Part shown: positions 33,697 to 43,069 of the stretch, piece after piece | Position numbering within the stretch: the first letter of the stretch is position 1 | Layout: each line of letters begins with the position of its first letter | Assembly (NCBI RefSeq): GCF_029101545.1 | Contig: NZ_CP118866.1 | Span: 806,001 to 870,000 of the forward strand | Direction: 5' to 3' | Source of the DNA: Amygdalobacter indicium | GTDB lineage: Bacteria > Bacillota > Clostridia > Saccharofermentanales > Fastidiosipilaceae | DNA length: 64,000 nucleotides | The notes under the pieces: generated by a model | What the model was told of the DNA's origin: nothing | Databases searched by the model: none | What the model saw: the letters and a program-made list of their open reading frames with translations, nothing else | Made by a program: the position numbers and the translations under genes

Positions 33697-35070
33697 CTAT
33701 TTTTTAGGTTCAGCGGACTTCTTATTTTTTGCCTTAACCTTGTCCGCCTTAGCCGCAGCCTTCTCTCTGTAAGCATCACTGGCCAATTTCCAATTACCGT
33801 CATTACTTCGGCTTAAGCCCTCAATTTGAGGCCAGGATGACATACAATAATAATTGTATACACCGAGACCTATAGCCTGAACTAAAGTATTTTGGTTATC
33901 TTCATCGGCAATCCAACGCAAATCATCTTCATTGGAAATAAAACCGCATTGTAAAGCGGCGGAAACATAACCGGTTTCCCTTAAGGAAGTATAATTAGCT
34001 TGGCCTACGTGGGCGGAGGCATCGGCTGTTCTGGCAAAATAAGTAATCTTACTCGCTACAGCATCATATATATTGGCTGCCAAACTTTGTCTTTCCTTAT
34101 CATTTTTATAATAGTAAGACGGATTGGCTCTTTCTTTGGCGGCGAAAGCAAAATTACCGTTACTTTCCGGTTTGCCGCCCATATCCTTCAACTCTTTTTC
34201 AAAAATAAAATCACTTGTTAAATAATAAGTTTCGAATCCCTGATTTGACTTTTCCAACTGACTCGAAGCACTCATATTCAATGAAAGTAAAATAACCTGG
34301 CGGAATTGAGACTCTAAATCCAGTAATTGCCTCATTTTAGGACTTACACCGTAACCCCAGGCCATCCCCATCCCGGATTTTTCTTTCGGTAAATCCTGTC
34401 TGTCATTATTTCTTTCCTTCATCTCTTCCGTTCCGCTTGCCAACTCTTCCAACCATTTAGCGTCAGCCTGTATTTTGTCCAGGTGCGGTTTTATCGCTTC
34501 TATTGCGTAATCTCCCGCTGCAGCTATTCTGGTATGTAAAGAACGCCAATCGTTGTTTTCTCGCAGCAATATGACTTTTGCACCCATATTTTCCAGAACA
34601 ACTTTTAATTTATTAGCTAAAGAAATGGTTATGTTTGCTTCTATAAACGATTTACCGTCCGCTTCACCGCTTGCACCTAAATCAAGCGTACTGCCGTGTG
34701 TCGGGTCAAGGAAAACGACAGCATCGGTCAACGGCTTATTTTTCAAATTGCGCTGATTAAACGCCGCCATATCAACATCTATATGGACAGGAACACTTGC
34801 AGCTGCCGGCCACATCTCCCAGGCGCCTTTAGTCTCCGTTTGACTATTTTTCTTACTGACTTCTTGCGGGCTGTAACGAATTTCTACCGGTATTTTCTCC
34901 TGTACTTCTTCTTTTACTTCTACCGGCTTTTGCTGAGCTTTACGCATCTTATTGTCACCTAAAGTAGGTACGTCAACCCGATAGCACGCAGTTAAAGTAA
35001 AGACTAAACTTAAACTCAATATAAAAGCTGCCGCCCGCTTCAGCAACCGGCTTCTTAATCTTCGCTGCAT
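33697..35070 (-). CDS. Amidase_3-like lipoprotein with lost zinc/catalytic residues
   Basis: 457 aa. A signal peptide (residues 8-28) ends in the lipobox LTAC with Cys29, so it should be tethered to the outer face of the membrane. Residues about 115-395 match N-acetylmuramoyl-L-alanine amidase (Amidase_3): LDPTHGSTLDLGA with zinc His125, FIEANITISLANKL with Glu144, GFETYYLTS, and GFISNEDDL. However, the second zinc His (SIHxN in the family) is Asn265 in LSLNMSAS, and the catalytic Glu in the LxExGF motif is Gln374 in AALQCGF. Hydrolysis is therefore doubtful; I infer a peptidoglycan-binding or amidase-regulating role. The C-terminus is Lys/Ala-rich. It follows dps with a terminator in between. 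Confidence 0.8.
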   Translation of the reverse strand: MQRRLRSRLLKRAAAFILSLSLVFTLTACYRVDVPTLGDNKMRKAQQKPVEVKEEVQEKIPVEIRYSPQEVSKKNSQTETKGAWEMWPAAASVPVHIDVDMAAFNQRNLKNKPLTDAVVFLDPTHGSTLDLGASGEADGKSFIEANITISLANKLKVVLENMGAKVILLRENNDWRSLHTRIAAAGDYAIEAIKPHLDKIQADAKWLEELASGTEEMKERNNDRQDLPKEKSGMGMAWGYGVSPKMRQLLDLESQFRQVILLSLNMSASSQLEKSNQGFETYYLTSDFIFEKELKDMGGKPESNGNFAFAAKERANPSYYYKNDKERQSLAANIYDAVASKITYFARTADASAHVGQANYTSLRETGYVSAALQCGFISNEDDLRWIADEDNQNTLVQAIGLGVYNYYCMSSWPQIEGLSRSNDGNWKLASDAYREKAAAKADKVKAKNKKSAEPKK

Positions 35071-35113
35071 AATCCGAACTCCCGACTATTAATCTGTATG
35101 AGTTATATTAACA

Positions 35114-35140
35114 CAAAAAAAGCTGACAGTTATGTCAGCT
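35114..35140 (-). terminator. Terminator of dps
   Basis: Minus-strand stem AGCTGACA / TGTCAGCT followed by seven T, 27 nt after the dps stop. Confidence 0.9.
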
Positions 35141-35166
35141 TCAAGAGCAATGTGCCGAAATTCCTA

Positions 35167-35610
35167 TCAATCGCTGATAGTCATATGTAACATCCACAAA
35201 GCTTTATTAAAGTAAGCAATTTCATCATCCAACATGACAACCGTCGCATCAGCTCCGATTTCATCGGCATATTTTCTGATTTTTACCGCTAAATCCCTTT
35301 GTAATTTCATATCGTGATACCAAATATTGTAAGCATCGCTATATTCAACTTCAGCAGAATCCTTTTCTTCAATTGTAGCTAATTGCAGATACGATTTCAG
35401 TGTAGCCGGCGGGCAGACACCGTTAATTCTCAAATGTTCCGCCACTTCGTCCAATAACTCCGCCCATTTCATATATTGTGTTTCCAAATATTTGTGTGCT
35501 GTAATAAAAGCCTTGCCTTTAACATTCCAATGCAAGTTGCAAACTTTGATATAGCCCAAGCCGTAATTTGCACAATAAACATTGAGCATTTCCTGTAACT
35601 TCTTATCCAT
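35167..35610 (-). CDS. dps: Dps family ferritin-like protein
   Basis: 147 aa. Dodecameric mini-ferritin that oxidises and stores iron and protects DNA. The inter-subunit ferroxidase residues are all in place: His in LHWNVKG, His and Glu in TAHKYLETQY, Asp and Glu in LLDEVAEHL. GVCPPATLKSYL is typical of the family. ATG has AGAGG upstream. The upstream region carries a Fur/PerR-like imperfect repeat (35648-35664), reported separately as weak. Confidence 0.93.
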   Translation of the reverse strand: MDKKLQEMLNVYCANYGLGYIKVCNLHWNVKGKAFITAHKYLETQYMKWAELLDEVAEHLRINGVCPPATLKSYLQLATIEEKDSAEVEYSDAYNIWYHDMKLQRDLAVKIRKYADEIGADATVVMLDDEIAYFNKALWMLHMTISD

Positions 35611-35785
35611 TCCACTTACCTCTTTCTATAGTTTATTTATGTTTAAATGATAATTTAATTCTCAATTATTAGCTATGACTAACGGCATAAACTTACAAAA
35701 AGTTTATATTTCACCTTTCCCGGCGGAAAATAAATTTTTTCAAGTGACAAAATGCTATACTTAGTACGTAAGAAACGAGGCTCAT

Positions 35786-37615
35786 ATGAATGCTAATCTG
35801 AAACACCGACTTTGTCTGCTCAAACGTTATAATTCCGCTGTTTTCGGTCCGTTATGTAAATTAGGCGAAACTGTACTGGAACTGTTAATTCCTTATTTGA
35901 TGATTAATTTGATTAACTTGATGTCGCAGCCGATAAACACGGCCGATTTATCCGGCGTAAAAAGATACAGACAAATTATTTTAACTTTGCTTGCTAATCC
36001 CCAATTCCTGCAAATAATAGCTTTATCGGTGATAACCGGCATTTTAGCTATTTCAGCCCAATATTTCGCCTGTAAAGCTGCTACAACAATTACCGCCGAC
36101 ATCCGCGAAAAAATTTGGCGCCATTATTTACGTCTTGATACTTTAAGTCAAATAAAATTACAACAATCGGATATGAACACCCGTCTGATTAACGATTGTT
36201 TAGCTGTTCAAAGCGGCACCAACCTCGGTTTGCGCTTACTTATCCGTTCTCCTTTTATTATCATCGGTTCCATCATTATGTGCTTTATTATAAATCCCCT
36301 GGCCGGAGGAACTTTAAGTATCAGCATCATTCTTATCGCTGTCCTCATTAACTATTTTCTCAGAAAAAGCTTGCAGGCCTACTACAAGATGCAACAGGAA
36401 GTTAAATCTTTATATCGCCAAATTAATGAAGCAAAATCCGGCCAAAGCTGTATTCGAGCTTTCATTGCCGAAGCAAAAATTATTGCTAAATTTCAAAAAA
36501 ACAATAATTCTCAGGCTGCCTTCAATCGGATTTTCAGTCTGCTCAATGCCTATATAGCACCTTTAAGTCAGGCTCTGATTAATATCGCTTTGTTAATTTG
36601 TTTAATCTGTTTATCTTTAGAATTGAAAAGCGGTTTGGTAGAAGCTGCTACAATCATTGCAATTTACAGCTACTTCAGCAAGAGTTTAATTGAAAGTATT
36701 AAATTCGCCAATTTATTGGTTTCTTTGAGTAAAGCTATCGGCAGTTATCGCCTGATTAAAAGATTTCTACAGTTGCCGATAAATAAGGAGGAAAATTTTT
36801 CCTTATCTGTACCGGAACATAAAGAAATAGGTCTGGAAATAAAAAACCTGAATTTCCAATATTATCAACCGCCGGCAATTTTGGAAAAATTAAATTTACC
36901 TCGCCTGCATAGCGGTAATATTTACGGAATTTTCGGCCTGCAGGCCAGCGGCAAAAGTACTTTGGCTAAAATTATCGCCGGCATATTCCCGGATAATAAT
37001 TCTCTGCACATATTTTACGATCGGCAATTACTGAATTTTCCGAACGCTGCTGCCAAAACTGCTTTTCTTGCTCAAAATGTAGCCTATGTAGAACAGGCAC
37101 CTAAATTATTAAGCGGTACACTTCGAGGCAATTTTCGTTTTAACAGCCAATCTGATGCTTTGTTGGCAACTGCAGATACGGAAAAAGCAATATGGGAAGC
37201 TTTAAGCCAAGCCGAAGCGGCAACTTTTGTCCGGGAGAAAGGCGGTCTTGATTGTTCTGTAAGTGATAAATCCGGCAATTTTTCAGGCGGTCAATTAGCA
37301 CGTCTGGCTCTGGCTATTGCTCTATACCGCAAACCTGAAATTTTAATTCTGGATGATATTTTGCAAGCTTTGGACTTAAGTACCGCTTTGTCCGTCGTCA
37401 AAACGCTCAAACGTATCAGTCAAAATTGTCTGATAATTTGTCTCTCTCAACGTTTAGCACCTCTCATCAACAGTGATTGCATATTTATTCTGCAGGACCA
37501 GCAGATAAAAACATACGGCTCACATCATCAGCTTTTGGCAAATTCTAATTATTATCGCGAACTTTACAATTTGGAATTTCCCACGCTCAATCAAGGAGAA
37601 CAAACTAATGCGTAA
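35786..37615 (+). CDS. ABC exporter half-transporter, subunit 1 (degenerate nucleotide site)
   Basis: 609 aa. Type IV ABC exporter: membrane domain at residues 15-320, ATPase at about 345-595. Walker A GLQASGKS (384-391), intact signature FSGGQ (499-503), but Walker B ILILDD carries Asp524 where the catalytic Glu should be, and the H-loop His is Gln555 (LSQR). This is the subunit that supplies the signature motif to the active site of its partner. GAGG precedes ATG. First of two overlapping genes; the next starts 8 nt before its stop. Substrate unknown. Confidence 0.92.
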   Translation: MNANLKHRLCLLKRYNSAVFGPLCKLGETVLELLIPYLMINLINLMSQPINTADLSGVKRYRQIILTLLANPQFLQIIALSVITGILAISAQYFACKAATTITADIREKIWRHYLRLDTLSQIKLQQSDMNTRLINDCLAVQSGTNLGLRLLIRSPFIIIGSIIMCFIINPLAGGTLSISIILIAVLINYFLRKSLQAYYKMQQEVKSLYRQINEAKSGQSCIRAFIAEAKIIAKFQKNNNSQAAFNRIFSLLNAYIAPLSQALINIALLICLICLSLELKSGLVEAATIIAIYSYFSKSLIESIKFANLLVSLSKAIGSYRLIKRFLQLPINKEENFSLSVPEHKEIGLEIKNLNFQYYQPPAILEKLNLPRLHSGNIYGIFGLQASGKSTLAKIIAGIFPDNNSLHIFYDRQLLNFPNAAAKTAFLAQNVAYVEQAPKLLSGTLRGNFRFNSQSDALLATADTEKAIWEALSQAEAATFVREKGGLDCSVSDKSGNFSGGQLARLALAIALYRKPEILILDDILQALDLSTALSVVKTLKRISQNCLIICLSQRLAPLINSDCIFILQDQQIKTYGSHHQLLANSNYYRELYNLEFPTLNQGEQTNA

Positions 37616-39407
37616 ATTTCTTAATTTTTCTATTTTTAATTTATTTGACCTGGAATCAACCGTTCAAGAAAAATTATCCGACATATGTCATAATTCTGCG
37701 GAAGTGCAGCAAAATAAGAAATTTCTGCATTATTCGGCCCTCTTTTTATGTCTGCTGAACGGTTTGAGTCTCTCTTTAATGCCTTTGACAATCGGCAGGT
37801 TGATTAAAGAAATTGCGCTTTTACAAGTATCCGGTCCGGCTTTTAAGTATTGGAGCTTTGCTTTTCTGGCGCTGATAGTTATCTACAGTTTGAGCACAAT
37901 AAGTCTGGAATTATTACTTTACAACTTCACAATTGATTCCATTTGCAATTTGCGCCAAAATATTTTTAAGTTGATAAATTATAGTAAGTATGCTCAAATT
38001 CAAAGCCTACCTACCGGTAATTTGTCAAATTATCTGCTGGTAGAATTGGACTACATCGCTCACGGTATCGAAATGTTCTACAAACAATTTTGTACCGCCG
38101 CCTGCAGTTTAATTTTCAGCTTTATTATCATGTGGAATTTAAATCTCTATTTGATGTTAATCATCGTCATATTGAGTCCTCTTACCTTTTTAGTGACCAA
38201 TTACATCAGTCATAAAACTTTTCATTATTTTACGGTCGCCCAAAATGAACAGGCTCAACAATCGGCTATGATAACTGAAACTGTAAACAATATTATGCGC
38301 ATCAAACAACAGAATAATCGCAATTATGCTGAATCTACTTTTTCCGACTTGAATGAAAAATTGCAATTCAGTTGGCAACAAGCTATTTTCTATTCTTCTT
38401 TATCCAATCCTCTGAATCGTATTCTCAATAATTTAATTTATATTCTTGTAGCATTTTTCGGCTTGGTTTTCTTACAGATCAACACTGTCGATCTTGGCAG
38501 TTTGACAGCTTTTTTGGCATATACCAATGAATTCAGTCAGCCGTTCAGTGACCTTAACGGTGTAATAACGGAGCTTTCACAAGCCGACGGTGCTTATCAG
38601 GATTTGAAGAAGTTTTTACTCGGTTTAAGCGGCGAAAATCGCTCACTTCAAGACTCTGAACCGGTACCGACCGGAGGATTGAATGTGCAAAACGTTAATT
38701 TTTCTTACATCGAACAGCATCCTATACTTAAAGCAATCAATTTCTCCTTGGCAAGCGGCAAAACTTTGGCAATAGTAGGTCCTTCCGGGTCAGGTAAAAG
38801 TACAATAATTAATTTACTTATGCAATTTTATCAGCCTGACAGCGGAAAAATCAGTTTGAACGGCCAAACAGCTGCAACTGTCGCTCTGACAGATTGGCGT
38901 AATAATTTTGCGATGGTTTTGCAGGACAGTTGGATTTTTCAGGGAAGTATTCGCGAAAATTTACTTTTTGCCAATTCCGCCGCTTCCGATGCTGAACTTT
39001 GGGCAGCTTGCGAACGAGCGGAAATTGCGGAATTTATCCGTCGTTTACCTAAACAATTTGATACTGTTATCGGGACGGAGTTGATGCTTTCATACAGTCA
39101 GCAACAACTTTTAGCTTTAGCCAGACTATTTCTTAAGCCGGCTAAAATTATTCTTTTAGATGAAGCAAGTTCAGCTGTCGATTGCTTCAGTGAGATAAAA
39201 ATTCAAAAGGCTATAAAGGAATTAAGCAAAGATAAATCAATGCTGGTTGTCGCTCACCGTCTGGTCAGCATCATGCATGCCGATAGAATCATTTTGCTTG
39301 AAAACGGTAAAATTCAAGAAAGCGGTTCTCATAACGAATTAATTGCAGCCGGCGGTAAATATTATAAGCTTTGGCAATCACAATATCCTTTAGCTCATAA
39401 TGCCTGA
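37608..39407 (+). CDS. ABC exporter half-transporter, subunit 2 (degenerate signature)
   Basis: 599 aa. Membrane domain at about 40-320, ATPase at 355-590. Walker A GPSGSGKS (391-398), Walker B ILLDEA with Glu519, H-loop His550 (VAHRL), but the signature is LSYSQ (494-498) in place of LSGGQ. Combined with subunit 1 this gives one complete and one dead ATP site, as in heterodimeric exporters such as BmrCD and TM287/288. The start ATG overlaps subunit 1 and has AAGGAG within that gene. Confidence 0.92.
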   Translation: MRKFLNFSIFNLFDLESTVQEKLSDICHNSAEVQQNKKFLHYSALFLCLLNGLSLSLMPLTIGRLIKEIALLQVSGPAFKYWSFAFLALIVIYSLSTISLELLLYNFTIDSICNLRQNIFKLINYSKYAQIQSLPTGNLSNYLLVELDYIAHGIEMFYKQFCTAACSLIFSFIIMWNLNLYLMLIIVILSPLTFLVTNYISHKTFHYFTVAQNEQAQQSAMITETVNNIMRIKQQNNRNYAESTFSDLNEKLQFSWQQAIFYSSLSNPLNRILNNLIYILVAFFGLVFLQINTVDLGSLTAFLAYTNEFSQPFSDLNGVITELSQADGAYQDLKKFLLGLSGENRSLQDSEPVPTGGLNVQNVNFSYIEQHPILKAINFSLASGKTLAIVGPSGSGKSTIINLLMQFYQPDSGKISLNGQTAATVALTDWRNNFAMVLQDSWIFQGSIRENLLFANSAASDAELWAACERAEIAEFIRRLPKQFDTVIGTELMLSYSQQQLLALARLFLKPAKIILLDEASSAVDCFSEIKIQKAIKELSKDKSMLVVAHRLVSIMHADRIILLENGKIQESGSHNELIAAGGKYYKLWQSQYPLAHNA

Positions 39408-39441
39408 TGAACAGCGCTTATTTTAAAAACGCTCCGAACAT

Positions 39442-41637
39442 TTAGGAACATTTAGGCAGCAAAGAAGCGTCCGACAGATAATAAACTCTTAAATTATGTA
39501 GAGCACGGCTGCAGGCTACATATAATTCTTTTTGCGCCTGTTCCGGCGGGAAGAATTTACTGTCGGCCAAATAGACAAGAACCGTATCAAATTCTCTGCC
39601 CTTAGCTTGCAAAGGGGTCAGAATATATAATTTGAACTCATTTTCTTCCGGCGCAGCATCAGCACAAGAAAGCAATTTTTCCACAGCAAAACCGGTAACG
39701 TCAGTTTCAAGTTCGCTGTTGTTGACTAAAAAAGTCTTTAAATCAGTTTGCTGCAAAAAACTGCGGAATTCATCTACTAATTGTACATTCGGTAAAATTA
39801 CGGCCACACTCATCAAACTTTGGCCGGCTTGACAAAAATCCTGATAAAGTTTTTCAATTTCAGATTTTATAAAATTCCGGCCGTAATTATCGGCAGCTGT
39901 ACTTTCAATCTTCTTTATTACTACTTCCTGCCCATGGCGCGGAACAGCTTTGACTTCCGTCTGCGGAATAAAATGTCGGCAAAATTCAGTTATTTCTGCT
40001 GTAGAACGATATGCCACATTAATTTGGCGGAACAGCAGCTTCTTTTGCTTCTCATAAAATTCTTTTAACTCCTTCATGAAGTTCTGCGGTACATTCCAAG
40101 AAATAGCTTGATTAAAATCGGCACATATTGTTTTATCGACCTTATATAAATCTTGTAAAATTATATGTGCTGTCGCCGGCAAATCCTGCGCTTCATCCAC
40201 CAACAGATGCTTTATCAGCGTTGTATCATAATCTTGGTAAAAATAAACAACCATATAAGCTAAAACCATTTTGTCAATTTCATCCAAGCGCCCGCTTACA
40301 CTTGCGCACTTATTTATAATCAATTTCTGCTCTGTCGCTGATAATGAACTCAACCAGGAATTAAAGGCCCGACTTTGATAAAACTTTTGCAAAATTACCC
40401 TTAAATCACTCTCTCCCAGCATATTTTGCAACTCTTGTTTAATTTCATCCGCTTGATAAGTAAAAGCCTTACCCGGCAAAATATCTTGCAAATAATCGAA
40501 AATCAATTGCGGTCGTTTAAACATAGCTTCACAGGAAAATTCCCGGCTGTAAAGGTCCTGCAATAAAGATGTTTCGACATTCAAATCATCCAAATTTAAA
40601 GCATGCGGGCAAAAATTATGGTGCGCATAATCAACCACAAAGTCTTGCAGAGCTTCGGCAAAAGCGAACGTACTGCACAAAGATTTTACTTCTACCGCAA
40701 CCGGTAAATAATTAAAATTTGCGAAAGGCAATTTCTTATGCAGAAAAAGGCTGCGATACAAATTATCCATTGTAATCGTGCTAATATTTTCATCATTCAA
40801 ATTGGGCAATAATTCCGATATGTACTCGGCAAATTGCTCGTTCGGAGAAATAAAAAGAAAACTGTCTGAATTCCAATCACGATGCAAATACAGTAGATAA
40901 GAAACTCGATGTAAGGCAATGGAACTTTTACCTGATCCGGCAATTCCGGATATAAACAGATTTTGCTGTTCCGCCGCTCTAATCAATTCGTTCTGTTCTA
41001 CTTGAATAGTAGCAACAATTTGTTGCAGATGTCTGGAAGCCGGTTGACTCAAAACCCACTCCAACAACTGATCATTCATTAAATCGCAACGATTATAAAT
41101 TGCCAATAAACGGCCGCGGCGAATAAGTATTTGTTGTTTCTGCAACAAAGTACCGTGAACCTCATTATCAGCAGCTCTATATGTACACGGACCGATTTGT
41201 CCTTCGTAATATAAAGAAGCAATCGGGCTGCGCCAATCGATAATCCACTGTTGATAAGTATCCTCATCCATTAAAGAACAAATACCCAAATGGTAAGTTT
41301 CGATTTCTTCTTCATTTTCAAAGCGAAATTGCAAGGCGGCAAAATAAGGTTCAGAACTTAATCTGACTAAATTTCTACTTTCTTTCTCCAAATCTGTCAA
41401 ATACAAATGCTGCTGCCATAGCTCATGTTGGACAACCGCATTATCCGCTGCATTGGCTCCGCTCTTATATTCCATATGTTCATCGTAAGCAGATTGCTTA
41501 AGATTTTTCATATCAATGTTCATATGGGAAATTCTTTGATTAAGACGCTCTCTTAATGTTTGAATATATTTCAGACAATCAGCCAAATAAGCTTGTTCTT
41601 CCGTAAAATTGCTAACATTACCTTCTTGAATTTGCAT
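39442..41637 (-). CDS. helD: HelD-type UvrD-like helicase (RNA polymerase recycling)
   Basis: 731 aa SF1 ATPase. The N-terminal coiled coil (about 10-95) and the DWRSPIASLYYE segment are the HelD hallmark, then the IVATIQVEQNELIR Q-motif, Walker A GIAGSGKSS near 245, LLVDEAQDLP Walker B, and AYRSTAEI/ARALHNLRVYY late motifs. HelD removes stalled RNA polymerase from DNA in Bacillota; the helicase name refers to its fold. ATG has AGAGG upstream and a separate extended -10 promoter. Convergent with the ABC genes. Confidence 0.93.
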   Translation of the reverse strand: MQIQEGNVSNFTEEQAYLADCLKYIQTLRERLNQRISHMNIDMKNLKQSAYDEHMEYKSGANAADNAVVQHELWQQHLYLTDLEKESRNLVRLSSEPYFAALQFRFENEEEIETYHLGICSLMDEDTYQQWIIDWRSPIASLYYEGQIGPCTYRAADNEVHGTLLQKQQILIRRGRLLAIYNRCDLMNDQLLEWVLSQPASRHLQQIVATIQVEQNELIRAAEQQNLFISGIAGSGKSSIALHRVSYLLYLHRDWNSDSFLFISPNEQFAEYISELLPNLNDENISTITMDNLYRSLFLHKKLPFANFNYLPVAVEVKSLCSTFAFAEALQDFVVDYAHHNFCPHALNLDDLNVETSLLQDLYSREFSCEAMFKRPQLIFDYLQDILPGKAFTYQADEIKQELQNMLGESDLRVILQKFYQSRAFNSWLSSLSATEQKLIINKCASVSGRLDEIDKMVLAYMVVYFYQDYDTTLIKHLLVDEAQDLPATAHIILQDLYKVDKTICADFNQAISWNVPQNFMKELKEFYEKQKKLLFRQINVAYRSTAEITEFCRHFIPQTEVKAVPRHGQEVVIKKIESTAADNYGRNFIKSEIEKLYQDFCQAGQSLMSVAVILPNVQLVDEFRSFLQQTDLKTFLVNNSELETDVTGFAVEKLLSCADAAPEENEFKLYILTPLQAKGREFDTVLVYLADSKFFPPEQAQKELYVACSRALHNLRVYYLSDASLLPKCS

Positions 41638-41675
41638 CTTAAACCTCTTTTCCGGTAATCATGTACATTGCAATA

Positions 41676-41684
41676 ATTATAGCA
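41676..41684 (-). promoter_or_regulatory. Extended -10 promoter of helD
   Basis: Minus-strand TGCTATAAT between trmD and helD, about 40 nt before the helD start. Confidence 0.6.
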
Positions 41685-41695
41685 AAATGAAAAAA

Positions 41696-42499
41696 TCATT
41701 TTTTAGCCAATTCATCTGCAATAAAATCTGTTAAATCTTCTAATGATAATTCTAATTTATCAAATAAATCCGGCCGTTTAACTAAAGTTTCATGATAGGA
41801 ACTGAATTTTCTGTAGCGGTTTTGCAAAGCATGATTACCTTGCAAAAGTACTTGAGGTACAGCATAATTGCGCCAAATTGCCGGTTGAGTAAATTGACAG
41901 CACTCCAAACTGCCGGTATACAGTGATTCTTCCGTATAAGCAGCAGATTCCGGCAAAACTCCGTTTACCATTCTTAAAGTTGCGTCAACCATACTTAATA
42001 CTGCCAATTCTCCGCCTGTCAAAACAAAATTACCCAAAGATATTTCCTGAAAAGGTAAAAATTCCAAGACTCGGCTGTCTATACCCTCATAATGGCCGCA
42101 TAAAAAGAGTAAATGTTCATAAGAATTAGACCAGGAAACAGCCGTATTTTGGGTAAAAACAGGCCCCTTAGGTGAAAGATAAAAAGCTTGAGCTTTCTTT
42201 TCCAGCCAAATATTGATAATATCCCGAATGCTTTCGTCTGAATCCGGCGGTATTTCGCTCTCCAGATGCCAAGAAATTGCAGCTAAAAAAGCTTGTAAAA
42301 TCGGTTCCGCCTGTAAAAGCATACCTCGTGTCCCGGCAAACAACTTATCATCCACTTGCAAACGCTTACCTTTACCGAAATCACGCAAATTAAAAACTCG
42401 GTAACTGAAAATCCCTTTTGCTGCAGCTCGGCCGATAATAGAACTTGACAGATAAGAGTTTATTAATTCTGGAAACAATGTAATAATACTGATTTTCAT
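41696..42499 (-). CDS. trmD: tRNA (guanine-N1-)-methyltransferase TrmD
   Basis: 267-aa SPOUT enzyme making m1G37, which prevents frameshifting. MKISIITLFPELI, VDDKLFAGTRGML, CGHYEGIDSR and the knot loop SLGNFVLTGGELA are recognisable. It is somewhat divergent: by alignment with E. coli, catalytic Asp169 (TEDS) corresponds to Glu (TEES), Asp135 in the knot loop to Asn, and PHYTRP to CQFTQP; Arg154 is kept (TLRMVNG). I use the ATG at 42497-42499, where conserved sequence begins; the nearest GGAG is in the rimM tail at 16 nt, so coupling to rimM is likely. Confidence 0.92.
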   Translation of the reverse strand: MKISIITLFPELINSYLSSSIIGRAAAKGIFSYRVFNLRDFGKGKRLQVDDKLFAGTRGMLLQAEPILQAFLAAISWHLESEIPPDSDESIRDIINIWLEKKAQAFYLSPKGPVFTQNTAVSWSNSYEHLLFLCGHYEGIDSRVLEFLPFQEISLGNFVLTGGELAVLSMVDATLRMVNGVLPESAAYTEESLYTGSLECCQFTQPAIWRNYAVPQVLLQGNHALQNRYRKFSSYHETLVKRPDLFDKLELSLEDLTDFIADELAKK

Positions 42500-42506
42500 A
42501 AATTGC

Positions 42507-43055
42507 TTAACTGTTCTCCGGACGATATAGCTCAAAGAGACCATGAGGCAAATTTGTATAAATTTTACCGGCAGCTAAGTCTATTTGTAAAATAAATTCG
42601 TCAACTTTGGGTAACAGTATATCCGGCTGACCTTTTTGCGAAATTACTAAAACATCCTGTGAGGTATTCTGCAAAACATCTTTAACTATGCCGATTTCTC
42701 CGTGTGTTTTATCCACAACACAGCAATTTATCAAATCGCAGACAAAATACTCACCCGGCGCTAAAAGTTTAGCATTTGCCCGCTCAACTTCCACATACCA
42801 GTTTTGATATGCCATAATAGCTTCCTTAGTCTCAATCCCCAAGGCCGAAAGTATCAAAGTTTCCGGTTTGCGACCTTGCAAAGACAGCTTAACTTCAATA
42901 AAATCCTGCGGATTGTGCGGATTAACCAAGCGCGCATTTTGCAGGTAGGCCAACCTCGCTACATCATCGGAAAATAGCTCTATTTTAAAGGCTCCATGAA
43001 TTCCATGAGCCGTACGAATCTTCCCAACCTTCAGATATGGTTCTAACTCGTGCAT
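42507..43055 (-). CDS. rimM: 16S rRNA processing protein RimM
   Basis: 182 aa; assists 30S assembly and binds S19. LKVGKIRTAHGIHGAFKIELFSDD is the N-terminal barrel, and the PRC-like domain carries GEIGIVKDVLQNTSQDVLVI and DILLPKVDEFILQIDLAAGKIYTNLPHGLFEL. AAGGAAG precedes ATG. The gene lies directly after a terminator-like hairpin that separates it from khpA. Confidence 0.95.
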   Translation of the reverse strand: MHELEPYLKVGKIRTAHGIHGAFKIELFSDDVARLAYLQNARLVNPHNPQDFIEVKLSLQGRKPETLILSALGIETKEAIMAYQNWYVEVERANAKLLAPGEYFVCDLINCCVVDKTHGEIGIVKDVLQNTSQDVLVISQKGQPDILLPKVDEFILQIDLAAGKIYTNLPHGLFELYRPENS

Positions 43056-43069
43056 TTTTACTTCCTTAT

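Noticed and set aside
39436..39456. Tandem repeat of GAACATTTAG at the helD 3' end
   Set aside because: Only two copies, probably a simple duplication around the stop codon.
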